From an uncultured Clostridia bacterium (lineage in GTDB: Bacteria; Bacillota; Clostridia; Oscillospirales; Ruminococcaceae), in contig CANQPB010000001.1 in assembly GCA_947625615.1 (NCBI GenBank), positions 62,001 through 126,000 on the forward strand: a DNA stretch of 64,000 bases, in the 5' to 3' direction. Made by a program: the position numbers and the translations under genes. Under the pieces are notes generated by a model. That model did not search any database, had not been told where the DNA came from, and saw only the letters and a program-made list of their open reading frames with translations. Of the stretch, positions 55,215 through 64,000 are shown piece after piece. Numbering within the stretch: the stretch's first letter is position 1; every line of letters begins with the position of its first letter.

Positions 55215-56315
55215 ATGTACAATACCGTATCACAGAACTACCGTTCTGCCTGGAAAGTCCTTCGGGCCGCGTTCTGGCCGCTGATAGGCATATCGCTCCT
55301 TGCCGAGCTTATCAGCATGCTTGTCGGGGGCGCCTGCGTCGCCGTTCCAATAATCGCGGCGCCGATAGTCGTTGCGCTCTCGGCCGCGCTCTCGGCGATC
55401 TATCTGAAATCGGCGCGGAGATTGCCTTTTGAAACTGCGGATCTTTTCTCGGCGTTCTCAAGCTGGAACACCGCCACTCACGTCATCGGCGGCATGCTCT
55501 GGAGAATGCTCTGGGTGTTCATCTGGGGGCTGATTCCCATAGCCGGCCCCGTCATAGCGGTGATAAAGAGCTATGAATATGCCTTCACGCCGTTTATTCT
55601 GATGACCCGCCCCGAAATTAGCGCCACCGAAGCCCTTAAAGAATCGAAAAAGCTCACCTTCGGCTTAAAGGGCAGAATGTTCCTTGCGGAATTCATCATC
55701 GGCATTATCCTTTCGGCGATATTCATTATCAGCATAGTCTTCGCCCTTATCCCGATAATAGGCAGCCTATTCCTGCTTCTTATATTGGCGCTTATAATCG
55801 TCACCGCCGCGGTTCTGCCGGTGTTCAGCGGACTTGTCGCCGCGTTCTTCTATGAGAACGCCGTAAATCCCGCCGCCGCTCAGGCCGAAGCTCAGGCCCA
55901 GGCGCAGGCAAGGGCGCAGTATTACAGCAGCCGCTATCAGCAGTATTATCAGAATCCCCAGCAGGGGCAGTATTACCAGGGCTATCAGCAACAGTGGCAG
56001 CAGCCCGGCCAGCCCGGGCCGATCCCGCCCACCCAGGGCGGCACTCAGGTTCCCCCGACGCAGGGCGGCGAGCCTATTCCACCGACCCAGACCGCGCCGG
56101 TGCAGCCCGAGCCTCAGACCGTTTACACCGCGCCCACGCCCCAGACCGTTTCCGAAACCGTCGCCGACGTGCCGGATCCCTACGCCTCGGGTCAGACTGT
56201 CATGCTGAACGGCGCGCCGCCGATCCCGCCGGCCCCGCCCGCTGCCGACGCTTCTGACAATGCGCCTCAGGGCGACGTTCCTCCCGCCCTGCAGGAGCCC
56301 CCGGCGGAGGAATAA
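55215..56315 (+). CDS. Polytopic membrane protein with Gln/Pro-rich tail
   Basis: A 366-residue protein. The first 215 residues form about five to six transmembrane segments in an arrangement like the DUF975/glycerophosphodiesterase membrane-domain type (for example ETADLFSAFSSW and EATEALKESKKLTFGLKGRMF-like spacing, with GPVIAVIKSYEYAFTPFIL). From about residue 220 the chain is low-complexity: Ala/Gln-rich coiled segment, Tyr/Gln repeats, then Pro/Thr/Gln repeats (IPPTQ, VPPTQ). Function unknown; the tail probably lies in the cytoplasm. AAGGAGGG precedes the ATG, and a terminator follows. Confidence 0.78.
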   Translation: MYNTVSQNYRSAWKVLRAAFWPLIGISLLAELISMLVGGACVAVPIIAAPIVVALSAALSAIYLKSARRLPFETADLFSAFSSWNTATHVIGGMLWRMLWVFIWGLIPIAGPVIAVIKSYEYAFTPFILMTRPEISATEALKESKKLTFGLKGRMFLAEFIIGIILSAIFIISIVFALIPIIGSLFLLLILALIIVTAAVLPVFSGLVAAFFYENAVNPAAAQAEAQAQAQARAQYYSSRYQQYYQNPQQGQYYQGYQQQWQQPGQPGPIPPTQGGTQVPPTQGGEPIPPTQTAPVQPEPQTVYTAPTPQTVSETVADVPDPYASGQTVMLNGAPPIPPAPPAADASDNAPQGDVPPALQEPPAEE

Positions 56316-56323
56316 AAACATCA

Positions 56324-56355
56324 AGAGGACAGACGTAAGATCTGTCCTCTTTATA
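56324..56355 (+). terminator. Terminator after the 55215 gene
   Basis: AGAGGACAGA/TCTGTCCTCT with a 7-base loop, then TTATAAT. Confidence 0.8.
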
Positions 56356-56632
56356 ATATAAAAGTTTTCGCCGGCCTTTTTTAAAAGGCCGCGGGGGTCT
56401 ACTGCAAGCTGGTTTTGTTTCTGCTCGACTGCCCTCGGCGACAATGATTGCCTCGGTTGTCTTGCAGACAAAACCCCGCGTGCATTGGGGCGGCGCCCTC
56501 GTCGCGCTCCGCAGAGCGCGAAATCCTATGCTTCGCGCGCTCCGCAAGGGGTGAATTGTCAAAACAGTCCGGTGGACTGTTTTGACAAGAGGGGCCGCCC
56601 TGCAAGAGAGGGCGGCCCCTTATCAAACGCTC
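56356..56632 (+). repeat. Dispersed palindromic repeat family B, copy B4
   Basis: Starts AAAAGTTTTCGCCGGCC, then CGCGCTC...GAGCGCG, then TCAAAACAGTCC/GGACTGTTTTGA (about 56560-56586) and GGGGCCGCCCT...AGGGCGGCCCC. It is more diverged than B1-B3 and contains an extra segment of about 90 bases (56400-56490). Confidence 0.75.
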
Positions 56633-56660
56633 GAGCGGCCATATTTTTTCCCGAAACCCC

Positions 56661-56689
56661 TTGAAATTTTCCGCGCAATATGCCATACT
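56661..56689 (+). promoter_or_regulatory. Promoter of the GH3 gene
   Basis: TTGAAA, 17-base spacer, CATACT. Confidence 0.5.
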
Positions 56690-56727
56690 TAACAAAAAGC
56701 CCGCGGGCAAAAATCAGGAGGTAAAAT

Positions 56728-58689
56728 ATGGACAGAATCAAAGAACTCGTTTCACAGCTCACCCTTGAAGAAAAGGCCGGCCTCACGTCGGGCAAGGACG
56801 CCTGGCTGACGAAGGCGGTCGAGCGGCTGGGGATCGTCTCGGTGCGCGTGTCGGACGGGCCTCACGGCCTTCGCGCAGACGACTACTCCCGCCCCGACCA
56901 CGCGACGATGCCCGCGGTATGCTTCCCGACCGCTTCGGCGACCGCCGCAAGCTTCGACAAGAAGATGCTCTACGGTCTCGGCGAGGAGCTCGGCCGCGAA
57001 TGCCGGGCCTACGGCGTAGACGTGCTTTTGGGCCCCGGCGTAAACATGAAGCGCTCGCCTTTGTGCGGACGCAACTTTGAATATTTCTCCGAGGATCCCT
57101 GCCTCGCGGGAGAATTGGGCGCGGCGTTCGTCAACGGCGTGCAGTCGCAGGGAGTGGGCACCAGCCTTAAGCATTACTTCGCAAATTCGCAGGAGACCCG
57201 CCGCTTCACCTCGTCTTCTGAACTCGACGAACGCACCGCGCGGGAGATATATCTCGCCGCGTTCGAGACCGTCGTCAAAAAGGCGCAGCCCTGGACAATA
57301 ATGGCCTCCTACAACAAGATAAACGGCACCTATTCAACCGCCAATAAATTCTATATCGACGAAGTCCTCCGCCGCGAATGGGGCTTTGAGGGAGTTGTCG
57401 TGAGCGACTGGTGCGCCACCCACGACCGCCCCGGGGCCATCGCCGCCGGCACCGATCTTACGATGCCCGCCGAGGACACCGACGGTAAAATCGTCGAGGC
57501 CGTGAAAAACGGCAGCCTGCCCGAAGAGGCCCTCGACGCCTGCTGCGAAAGGCTCTTAAAGCTCGTCGAAAAGGCAGTAAAGGGCAGAAAACAGGGCGCC
57601 GAATGCGACAAAAAGGCCGCCCACCTTATGGCCGCCGATTTCGCCGCAAATTCGCTGGTGCTTTTAAAGAACGACGGCATTCTGCCTCTGAAAAAGACGG
57701 ACAAGGTCGCCTTTATAGGCGCGTTCGCTAAGGAGCCGAGAGTTCAGGGCGGCGGCTCGTCGCACATCGTCGAGACCGAGATCACCGGCGCGCTTGAGGC
57801 CGCCGAAAAAGAGGGCATAAGCGTAACCTACGCCAAGGCCTACGACCGCAACACCGGCGAGACTACAGCTGAACTCTTTGCCGAGGCGGTTGAGGCCGCA
57901 AGATCGGCGGAAAAGGCGGTTCTGTTCATCGGCCTTCCCGACAGCATGGAATCGGAGGGCGGCGACAGGCCGCATATGAAGCTCCCCGAGGCGCACGACC
58001 GCATCGTTGAGGCGGTATGCCGCGAAAATCCGAACACCGTCGTGGTGCTCCACAACGGAAGCCCCGTAGAAATGCCCTGGATAGAGGCCCCGAGGGCGGT
58101 TTTGGAATCCTATCTCGGCGGGCAGGCGGTCGGCATCGCACAGGTGAAGATACTCTTCGGCGACGTCAATCCCTCCGGCAGGCTGGCGGAAAGCTTCCCG
58201 AAAAAGCTTGAGGACAACCCCTCCTACCTATACTACATCGGCGAAGGCGACAAGGTCACCTATAACGAGGGCGTTTTCATCGGCTACCGCTACTATGAGA
58301 CCAAGAAGCAGGAGGTGCTCTTCCCGTTCGGCTACGGGCTGAGCTACACCGAATTTGAATATTCAAACCTCAAGGTTGAAAAAACCGGCGAGCACGCCTA
58401 TAACGTGCACGTCGACGTCAAAAACACCGGCGCCGTCGGCGGAAAAGAGGCCGTCCAGCTTTATGTGGCGCCGAAAAAGGTGAAAGCCATTCGCCCCGTC
58501 CGCGAGCTTAAGGGCTTTGAAAAAATCAGCCTCGAGCCGGGCGAGACCAAGACCGTCAGCTTCAGCTTAAGCGAGCGCGCGTTTGCCTACAGAAACGCCG
58601 ACACCCACAGCTGGGAGATCGAAGACGGCGGATTCGGCATTGAGATATGCAAAAACGCCCACGAGGTAATATTCAGGCAGGAAATTTAA
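56728..58689 (+). CDS. Beta-glucosidase-type glycoside hydrolase, GH3 family
   Basis: A 653-residue GH3 enzyme. The N-terminal TIM barrel starts at LTLEEKAGLTSGKDAW and carries the nucleophile Asp227 in VVVSDWCATHD, plus KHYFANSQE. The alpha/beta sandwich domain (about 300-520) contains GGGSSH and the C-terminal fibronectin-III-like domain has RPVRELKGFEKISLEPGE. It removes terminal beta-linked glucose or related sugars. There is no signal peptide, so it acts on imported oligosaccharides. AGGAGG precedes the ATG. GtrA follows 30 bases later and may be co-transcribed. Confidence 0.94.
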   Translation: MDRIKELVSQLTLEEKAGLTSGKDAWLTKAVERLGIVSVRVSDGPHGLRADDYSRPDHATMPAVCFPTASATAASFDKKMLYGLGEELGRECRAYGVDVLLGPGVNMKRSPLCGRNFEYFSEDPCLAGELGAAFVNGVQSQGVGTSLKHYFANSQETRRFTSSSELDERTAREIYLAAFETVVKKAQPWTIMASYNKINGTYSTANKFYIDEVLRREWGFEGVVVSDWCATHDRPGAIAAGTDLTMPAEDTDGKIVEAVKNGSLPEEALDACCERLLKLVEKAVKGRKQGAECDKKAAHLMAADFAANSLVLLKNDGILPLKKTDKVAFIGAFAKEPRVQGGGSSHIVETEITGALEAAEKEGISVTYAKAYDRNTGETTAELFAEAVEAARSAEKAVLFIGLPDSMESEGGDRPHMKLPEAHDRIVEAVCRENPNTVVVLHNGSPVEMPWIEAPRAVLESYLGGQAVGIAQVKILFGDVNPSGRLAESFPKKLEDNPSYLYYIGEGDKVTYNEGVFIGYRYYETKKQEVLFPFGYGLSYTEFEYSNLKVEKTGEHAYNVHVDVKNTGAVGGKEAVQLYVAPKKVKAIRPVRELKGFEKISLEPGETKTVSFSLSERAFAYRNADTHSWEIEDGGFGIEICKNAHEVIFRQEI

Positions 58690-58719
58690 ATCGGGCGCAA
58701 ATAAAAAGGAGGGCTGCGC

Positions 58720-59157
58720 ATGGGACATCTGAAAAAGCTGCTGTCGGTTAAGGCGGTAAGATATCTCATATCCTCATGCGCGGCCTTTCTGGCCGATTAC
58801 GCCGTGTTTTTGGCGCTCGACAGGCTGCTTGCGGGCGCCTCGGTGCTTTCGATGGAGCTTTCGGCGGTGATCTCCTTTGCGATAAGCTCGCAGATAAATT
58901 TCTGGATAAACCGCAGGTGGGTTTTCGGCTCGGACAAGCCGCCTCTCCCCGAGCTCGGCGGATACTACTCTCTCGCGGGGGTGTCCTTTTGCGTAAAGAC
59001 TTTTTTGCTGCTGGAGCTTTTCGTGAGGGTGATAAAGCTGCCGAAAGCGCTTGCAAAGCCTCTTTGCGAATGCGTGATGTTCGCGGTGAATTATGTTGTG
59101 CAGAAAAAAATAATCTTTAAAAAACGCGAAAAGGAGCCGACGCCGAAAAAGCCATGA
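58720..59157 (+). CDS. GtrA family membrane protein
   Basis: A 145-residue protein with four transmembrane helices and the GtrA signatures RYLISSCAAFLADYAVFLAL, ISSQINFWINRRWVF and a final charged tail. GtrA-like proteins are thought to flip or support transfer of polyprenyl-linked sugars to surface polymers. AAGGAGGG precedes the ATG. It overlaps the next gene by ATGA. Confidence 0.9.
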   Translation: MGHLKKLLSVKAVRYLISSCAAFLADYAVFLALDRLLAGASVLSMELSAVISFAISSQINFWINRRWVFGSDKPPLPELGGYYSLAGVSFCVKTFLLLELFVRVIKLPKALAKPLCECVMFAVNYVVQKKIIFKKREKEPTPKKP

Positions 59158-60068
59158 TATTCACCCCCGACTATTACCGGGAATTTCACTGCCGCGCCTC
59201 GGCCTGCCCCGATCCCTGCTGCCGCGCCGGCTGGCAGATCCCCATTGACGAAAAGACATATAAATTCTACCTCTCGGCGATTGCGGACATCGAAGACAAC
59301 ACCGAGGTTTCAGATGGCGAGAGGATTTTTAAAACCCGCCCGGGCGGCGAATGCAGATATTTTCGCAGCGACGGCCTCTGCGACATCTACATAAAGACCG
59401 GCGGCCGGCTCTGCGAGATATGCGAAAAATATCCCCGCTTCTTTGAGGAATATGAGGGCTTTACCGAAGCGGGGCTTTCCGTCTCCTGCCCGACGGCGGC
59501 CGCGCTGATACTTCAAAAAACCGCCGACTGCTATACCGGCCTTGAAAGATCCTCGCCCGACCCGCTCTTGCAGCTTTTGGCGGATTCCCGCCGCCGCGCT
59601 TCAAAAATGATTTTTTCGGAGCGCGACCCCGACGAGGCCGCAAAAAAGCTCATAGGCTTCGGCGCAGATCTGCAGGAGCTTATAGATCTTAAAATGACGG
59701 ATAAGGCCGGGGAACTCGAATTTTTGCCGATGGAGCTCATTCCCGCCGAGGAGATGGCGGCGGCGAGGAAATATCTCGCCGAGAACACCGAAGCCCTCTC
59801 GCCCGAATGGAAGCCCGCGCTTTTAGCTCCGCCAAAAAGACAGGGGAGCGCCGTTCAGCGCAGGAATTACCTGCAATACTTAAATTACCGCTATTTTTTG
59901 AAGGCGATAAATTCGGGAAACGTCTATGCGCAGTGCGCCGCGGCGGTGTTTTTGTACTGCCTCGCAGGGGAGCTGCCCTTTGACTACGAAAAAAACGTCA
60001 TGACCGTCTCGCGGGAGCTTGAGCACAGCGCCGAAAATATGGCGCTGCTTACGGAGATGGTGGGATAA
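59154..60068 (+). CDS. FliB-type (flagellin lysine N-methylase-like) Cys-rich protein
   Basis: A 304-residue protein whose first 115 residues hold a Cys cluster: CRASACPDPCCRAGW, CRYF, GLCDIY, CEICEKYPRF and a final SCPTAA. This layout matches the FliB/YkgJ family, in which the cysteines bind metal. FliB methylates flagellin lysines in Salmonella, but no flagellar genes are near, and members in non-motile Clostridia have unknown targets. The start overlaps the GtrA stop, so the pair is translated together. Confidence 0.85.
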   Translation: MIFTPDYYREFHCRASACPDPCCRAGWQIPIDEKTYKFYLSAIADIEDNTEVSDGERIFKTRPGGECRYFRSDGLCDIYIKTGGRLCEICEKYPRFFEEYEGFTEAGLSVSCPTAAALILQKTADCYTGLERSSPDPLLQLLADSRRRASKMIFSERDPDEAAKKLIGFGADLQELIDLKMTDKAGELEFLPMELIPAEEMAAARKYLAENTEALSPEWKPALLAPPKRQGSAVQRRNYLQYLNYRYFLKAINSGNVYAQCAAAVFLYCLAGELPFDYEKNVMTVSRELEHSAENMALLTEMVG

Positions 60069-60077
60069 AAGTTTTCG

Positions 60078-60103
60078 CCCCCTCCCCCGGGAGGGGGATT
60101 TTT
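60078..60103 (+). terminator. Terminator after the FliB-like gene
   Basis: CCCCCTCCC/GGGAGGGGG with a 2-base apex, then ATTTTT. Confidence 0.8.
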
Positions 60104-60152
60104 GTGCCAATTCGGGGTTGTCCATTCCGCACGCATTATCTTATGATTAAAA

Positions 60153-60237
60153 ATGTCGCCGAAAGGCGACACCTCGAAACTCTAACTTCTAATATCTAAC
60201 TTCTATCTTCTTGATGCGGCCGTCAGGCCACATCTTC
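60153..60237 (-). repeat. Dispersed repeat family A, copy A5
   Basis: TGTCGCC/GGCGACA hairpin, CCTCGAAA, TCTAACTTCTAATATCTAAC-type heptads, then the GATGCGGCC/GGCCACATC hairpin with one G-T-type mismatch. Confidence 0.8.
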
Positions 60238-60251
60238 TAACCGGCTGCATC

Positions 60252-60280
60252 TTGACATTTTCTCATAAAAGCGCTATACT
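60252..60280 (+). promoter_or_regulatory. Promoter of the acyl-CoA synthetase operon
   Basis: TTGACA, 17-base spacer, TATACT. Confidence 0.78.
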
Positions 60281-60341
60281 GTTGAAGTGTTTACGGCCAA
60301 AGCGCCGGAGTAATAATTTTTTATGTAAGGAGTAATCCGAA

Positions 60342-62078
60342 ATGCCGACAGAAACCAAAGCGCCGTGGCTTAACAACTACGGCGACGTACCCAAAACGCT
60401 TGAATACTACCCCGGAACAATGTGGGAAATGGTTGAAGACGCTGCAAATTCCCGCCCCGATCACATCGCCTACGACTTCATGGGGAAATCCACCACCTAC
60501 ACAAAATTCAAGGAGAACGTCCATGCATGCGCAAAGGCTCTCTGCGCCGCCGGCGTAAAGCCGGGAGACAGGGTGACCGTCTGCATGCCCAACTGCCCCC
60601 AGGCGGTTGTGATGTTCTACGCGATAAATCTCATGGGCGGAATCTCGAATATGGTTCACCCGCTTTCAAGCGAAAACGAGATACAGTTTTACCTAAATCT
60701 TTCAAAGAGCGTTCTCGCCCTCACCCTTGATCAGTTCTATCCCAAATTCGAGGCTATCCGCAAAAACGTGCCCACCCTTAAAACTCTCGTCATAGCGGCA
60801 ATCAAGGACGAGCTGAAACCTCTTTTAAAGATAGGCTACAGCCTCACCGAGGGCAAAAAGCTGCCCAAGCTTCCCAAGGGGGGCGACTATATCACCTGGC
60901 GCAATTTTATCGCCAACGGCAAAAATTACAGCCAGCGCTATATCTGCCACAAAGACCGCAACGAAGCGGCGGTAATTCTTTACAGCGGCGGAACCACCGG
61001 CACAACAAAGGGCATTCTGCTCTCGAATTTAAACTTCAACGCTCTCTCGCAGCAGGTCATCTCGGCCAACCCGATATATCAAAGGGACGACAAGATCCTC
61101 TCGGTCATGCCGGTGTTCCACGGCTTCGGCCTCGGGGTGTCTATACATACCTTCCTTTCAAACTGCGGCCGCTGCGTTTTGGTGCCCCGCTTCACCCCGA
61201 AGACCTACGCGCACGACATTTTGAAAAACCGCTGCAACTTCATCGCCGGCGTGCCCACGCTGTTTGAGGCCCTTTTAAGGCAGCCCGAAATGAAGGACGC
61301 CGATCTGAGTTGCTTAAAGGGCGTTTTCTCGGGGGGAGATACCCTTACCGCCGAGCTTAAAAAGCGCTTCGACAAATTTTTGAAGGATCACGGCGCGTCG
61401 ATAACCGTTCGGGAGGGCTACGGCACCACCGAGTGCGTCACCGCCTCCTGCTTGACGCCGCTTCATCTTTATAAAGAGGGCTCCATAGGCCAGCCCTTTG
61501 CCGACACCTACTACAAGATAGTCGAGGTGGGCACGAACATCGAGGTGCCCTACGGGCAGGAGGGCGAGATATGCATATCCGGCCCGACCGTTATGATAGG
61601 CTATCTTGACAACCCCGAGGAGACCGCGAACACCTTAAGAATTCACGGCGACGGCAGAACCTGGCTTCACACCGGCGATCTCGGCGTTATGGACGAGGAC
61701 GGCTTTATCTACTTCCGCCAGAGAATAAAGAGAATGATAATCACCTCCGGCTATAACGTATATCCCTCTCAGCTTGAAAACGTGCTCGAGGGCTGCGAGG
61801 CGGTTCAGCTCGCCTGCGTGATCGGCGTGCCCGACCCATACAAGATGCAGAAGATAAAGGCGTTTGTGGTGCCGAAGACCGGCTACGCCCCCGACGACTC
61901 CACCCGCGAGATGATAATGTCCTACTGCAAAAAGAACATCGCAAAATATGCGCTGCCCTATGAGATAGAATTCCGCGAGAGCCTGCCCACCACCCTTGTC
62001 GGCAAGGTGGCCTACCGCGTTCTTGAAGAGGAAGAGGCCGCAAAGCGCGGCGAAAAGGTTCCCGAAAAGGTAGGATAA
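60342..62078 (+). CDS. AMP-forming acyl-CoA synthetase (long-chain type)
   Basis: A 578-residue ANL-superfamily enzyme. The P-loop is ILYSGGTTGTTKGIL (about residue 215), motif A5 is EGYGTTEC (about 360), A7 is WLHTGDLGVMDEDGFIYF, and the C-terminal hinge and catalytic Lys are in IITSGYNVYPSQLE and GKVAYRVLE. It activates a carboxylic acid through an acyl-adenylate to the CoA ester. The chain length is inferred only from general similarity to FadD-like proteins. TAAGGAG precedes the ATG. Confidence 0.92.
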   Translation: MPTETKAPWLNNYGDVPKTLEYYPGTMWEMVEDAANSRPDHIAYDFMGKSTTYTKFKENVHACAKALCAAGVKPGDRVTVCMPNCPQAVVMFYAINLMGGISNMVHPLSSENEIQFYLNLSKSVLALTLDQFYPKFEAIRKNVPTLKTLVIAAIKDELKPLLKIGYSLTEGKKLPKLPKGGDYITWRNFIANGKNYSQRYICHKDRNEAAVILYSGGTTGTTKGILLSNLNFNALSQQVISANPIYQRDDKILSVMPVFHGFGLGVSIHTFLSNCGRCVLVPRFTPKTYAHDILKNRCNFIAGVPTLFEALLRQPEMKDADLSCLKGVFSGGDTLTAELKKRFDKFLKDHGASITVREGYGTTECVTASCLTPLHLYKEGSIGQPFADTYYKIVEVGTNIEVPYGQEGEICISGPTVMIGYLDNPEETANTLRIHGDGRTWLHTGDLGVMDEDGFIYFRQRIKRMIITSGYNVYPSQLENVLEGCEAVQLACVIGVPDPYKMQKIKAFVVPKTGYAPDDSTREMIMSYCKKNIAKYALPYEIEFRESLPTTLVGKVAYRVLEEEEAAKRGEKVPEKVG

Positions 62079-62079
62079 A

Positions 62080-62637
62080 ATGAAGACCCTTTTGCATATA
62101 TGCTGCGCGCCCTGCTCGATAACCTGCATTGACACCCTGCGCCAAGAGGATATAGAGCCGGTGGGGCTGTGGTATAACCCGAATATCCACCCGGTGACGG
62201 AATACCGCGCCCGGCGGGACACCCTTATAGAATACTCGAAAACGATCGGCCTTGAGCTGAATGTAATCGACGACTACGGGCTTAGGCAGTTCGTCAGGGC
62301 GATATACCCCAAGCTTGAAAACCGCTGCGGCGTATGCTACGACATGCGCCTGAGGCGCGCCGCGCAGTTTGCCGCCGAAAACGGCTTCGATTCCTTTTGC
62401 ACAACCCTTTTTGTCAGCCCCTATCAGAATCACGAGCTTCTGCACGAAACCGGCGAGCGCATCGCCGAGGAATACGGGATAAAGCTTTTGTACCGCGATT
62501 TTCGCCCCCGTTTTCGCGAGGGGCAGGCGAGGGCCCGCGAGCTCGGGCTGTATATGCAAAAATACTGCGGCTGCGTCTTCTCGGAAGAGGAAAGATATAT
62601 GCACAAAAAGACGAATAACCAAAAGCCCGAAAAATAA
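62080..62637 (+). CDS. queH: Epoxyqueuosine reductase QueH
   Basis: A 185-residue QueH protein, the non-B12 epoxyqueuosine reductase that completes queuosine in tRNA wobble positions. The iron-sulfur and iron ligands are HICCAPC (residues 7-12), CGVCYDMR (about 86) and YCGCVFS (about 166). It starts one base after the acyl-CoA synthetase stop, using GGTAGGAT inside it, so it is in the same operon. Other queuosine genes are not in the window. Confidence 0.95.
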   Translation: MKTLLHICCAPCSITCIDTLRQEDIEPVGLWYNPNIHPVTEYRARRDTLIEYSKTIGLELNVIDDYGLRQFVRAIYPKLENRCGVCYDMRLRRAAQFAAENGFDSFCTTLFVSPYQNHELLHETGERIAEEYGIKLLYRDFRPRFREGQARARELGLYMQKYCGCVFSEEERYMHKKTNNQKPEK

Positions 62638-62675
62638 CTCCCGGCGCGCCGGCCGCGGATCAAAACATAACGACA

Positions 62676-63524
62676 ATGAAAATTATTGACACTTACTCTT
62701 TGGCACTGACCTCCTATGGCGATTCGGGTTTTTCCTTTGAGCGCTGGAAAAATTATATCGATTCGGCGCTGCCGGGGCTGTTTCCCATACTCGCCGAGGA
62801 CGTCAAGGACGTTTTGCGCACCGGCGAATTTTCCGAGGAGGATTATTTGGCCGCGCTGAACATGGCCGGGCAAAACCGGGATTGCCTTGAAGCCGCGCAC
62901 GATTCTTTTGCGAGGGTGACAAACGGCCTTGACGGGATAATAACCGAGCGCTTCGGAAAAAGCCCCGACGCCGACGTGATCTTTTATCTCGGCCTGTGCA
63001 ACGGCGCCGGGTGGGTGACGGAATACCGCGGAAAGACGGCGATTCTTCTCGGCATGGAGAAAATTGCGGAGCTAAACTGGTGCGGCGTAGGGGACATGTA
63101 CGGGCTTATATGCCACGAGCTCGGCCACGTCTACCAAAAGCAGTACGGCATATTAAACCGCAGCTTTGACAAAAGCGAAGATTCACTTCTTTGGCAGCTC
63201 TTTACCGAGGGCGTGGCGATGTGCTTTGAGCAGACCGCGGCCGGCGATCCCGAATTTTACCATCAGGACAAAAACGGCTGGAAAGAATGGTGCGACGGGC
63301 ATTTTGAGCAGATAAAGTCGGACTTTGCGAGCGACCTTAAAACGATGACCCCCGCCGATCAGTGCTATTTCGGCGACTGGGTGAGCTATAACGGCCGCGG
63401 CGACGTGGGCTATTACCTCAGCTGCCGCTTTGTGCGTTACATTCTGTCGGATTACGGCTTCGACGAAATAATCGGCTTTGACATCGACAGGGCGAAAGAG
63501 CTGTTTGAGAGGTTTATGCGGTAA
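62676..63524 (+). CDS. Predicted zinc metallopeptidase (HExxH)
   Basis: A 282-residue cytoplasmic protein with the zinc motif HELGHVYQ (about residue 145) and a downstream Glu in LFTEGVAMCFEQ (about 175) as likely third ligand, the gluzincin arrangement. The rest is mostly helical. It looks like the DUF2268-type predicted Zn-dependent proteases, but family membership is not certain. No convincing ribosome site precedes the ATG, 38 bases after queH. There is no signal peptide. Substrate unknown. Confidence 0.8.
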   Translation: MKIIDTYSLALTSYGDSGFSFERWKNYIDSALPGLFPILAEDVKDVLRTGEFSEEDYLAALNMAGQNRDCLEAAHDSFARVTNGLDGIITERFGKSPDADVIFYLGLCNGAGWVTEYRGKTAILLGMEKIAELNWCGVGDMYGLICHELGHVYQKQYGILNRSFDKSEDSLLWQLFTEGVAMCFEQTAAGDPEFYHQDKNGWKEWCDGHFEQIKSDFASDLKTMTPADQCYFGDWVSYNGRGDVGYYLSCRFVRYILSDYGFDEIIGFDIDRAKELFERFMR

Positions 63525-63551
63525 GGCGGGAGCTTAAGGAGAAAAACCACA

Positions 63552-64000
63552 ATGCTTCTTATCAAGAACTTAGAGACACCAAGATTGACGATTCGTTCTT
63601 GGCAGAAATCAGATAAAGACTTTACGCTGTCTCTATGGGGAGACAAAGAAAACGGAAAGTATATGAGCGACCCTATCCGTGAAAACATGGACGAAACGTA
63701 TCTCAAATATGTCGATGAGATGGAAGACAACCCCGAGGGATATTATCTGATTGCCGAATGGAAAGAGGACAGATCGCCTGTCGGCACCTGCTGCATATTC
63801 CCCGAAAACGGAAATTACGATATCGGGTATTGCATCTCAAAAAAACATTGGAGAGAAGGGCTCGGAACCGAAACGATTGACGCTATCATTCGCTGGGTCA
63901 AAGCGGAAGGCGGCAAGTCTATCACAGGAGAAGTGGCGGACATCAATCTTGCGTCGATTGCGCTTCTTAAAAAATTCGGGTTTTCAGAGGACAGAAAAAC
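63552..64000 (+). CDS. GNAT family N-acetyltransferase (3' end cut by window)
   Basis: The first 149 codons of a RimJ/RimL-type GNAT acetyltransferase. It starts TPRLTIRSWQKSD, and the acetyl-CoA region IGYCISKKHWREGLGTETI (about residue 95) and NLASIALLKKFGFSEDRK are clear. AAGGAG lies about ten bases before ATG 63552. Codon use is more AT-rich than the upstream genes, which may mean separate origin. The C-terminus lies beyond the window. Confidence 0.9.
   Translation, partial: MLLIKNLETPRLTIRSWQKSDKDFTLSLWGDKENGKYMSDPIRENMDETYLKYVDEMEDNPEGYYLIAEWKEDRSPVGTCCIFPENGNYDIGYCISKKHWREGLGTETIDAIIRWVKAEGGKSITGEVADINLASIALLKKFGFSEDRK

Noticed and set aside
55215..56315. Collagen- or prion-like functional repeat in the Gln/Pro-rich tail
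   Set aside because: The repeats are short and irregular; low complexity is all that can be said.
59154..60068. Motility locus implied by the FliB-like gene
   Set aside because: No flagellar genes are near, and FliB-like proteins are common in non-motile Clostridia.

Overview
The window reads as a chromosomal segment of a GC-rich, endospore-forming, fermentative member of the Clostridia (Bacillota), most like gut Oscillospirales-type genomes. Reasons: a complete gerA-type germination operon, yloU-yloV, DUF421, FeoA/FeoA/FeoB with a Cys-rich partner, AdhE and D-lactate dehydrogenase for fermentation, an F-type ATP synthase, an archaeal-type short ProS, strong AGGAGG ribosome sites, and promoters of TTGACA-17-TATAAT type. 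Taxonomy below class is inference.

Layout. 1-9.5 kb: an ABC exporter cut by the left edge, yloUV (FakA-like), gerAA-AB-AC (all minus), then DUF421 and a small partner (plus), then a Nudix hydrolase and mnmA (minus). 9.7-19.5 kb: guaB and nrdR, secD-secF, a lipoprotein, a GH30 xylanase-like lipoprotein, D-lactate dehydrogenase, a GAF-type methionine sulfoxide reductase and an AT-rich methyltransferase that looks acquired. 19.5-25.8 kb: atpBEFAGDC (minus), in which the delta subunit is reduced to its C-terminal domain and fused to the N-terminus of alpha. 25.9-32.7 kb: GH2 beta-galactosidase, a membrane spermidine-synthase-like protein and a MATE pump. 32.8-36.2 kb: a small membrane protein, proS, a probable type I toxin-antitoxin locus, a membrane-anchored unknown and a phosphodiesterase. 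36.2-42.5 kb: adhE, an APH-like kinase, a DAHP-synthase-like protein missing three of four metal ligands, pheA with an apparently degenerate mutase domain, and bioY. 42.8-45.9 kb: a lipoprotein/MBOAT/DHHW operon for extracellular O-acylation. 46.1-49.5 kb: a ferrous iron operon under DtxR/IdeR-like palindromes. 49.8-52.8 kb: an ECF sigma factor and a membrane-spanning beta-propeller partner. 52.9-53.6 kb: tRNA-Thr, tRNA-Tyr and a 216-bp tandem repeat ending in copies of the tRNA-Tyr tail. 53.6-64 kb: an aminotransferase, a membrane protein, GH3 beta-glucosidase, GtrA, a FliB-like protein, acyl-CoA synthetase, QueH, a zinc peptidase and a GNAT cut by the right edge.

How it fits together. Three glycosidases (GH30, GH2, GH3) supply sugars, AdhE and D-LDH dispose of reductant, and the ATP synthase operon, SecDF and Feo are core physiology. 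The intergenic regions are unusually rich in dispersed palindromic repeats: family A (five copies), family B (four copies) and a 95-bp cloverleaf-like element. Several stems carry compensatory base changes between copies.

Most worth following: the delta-alpha ATP synthase fusion, the metal-ligand-less DAHP synthase next to a degenerate chorismate mutase, the candidate type I toxin-antitoxin locus, the covarying repeat families and the tRNA-tail tandem repeat. All assignments are by eye; no database search was run.
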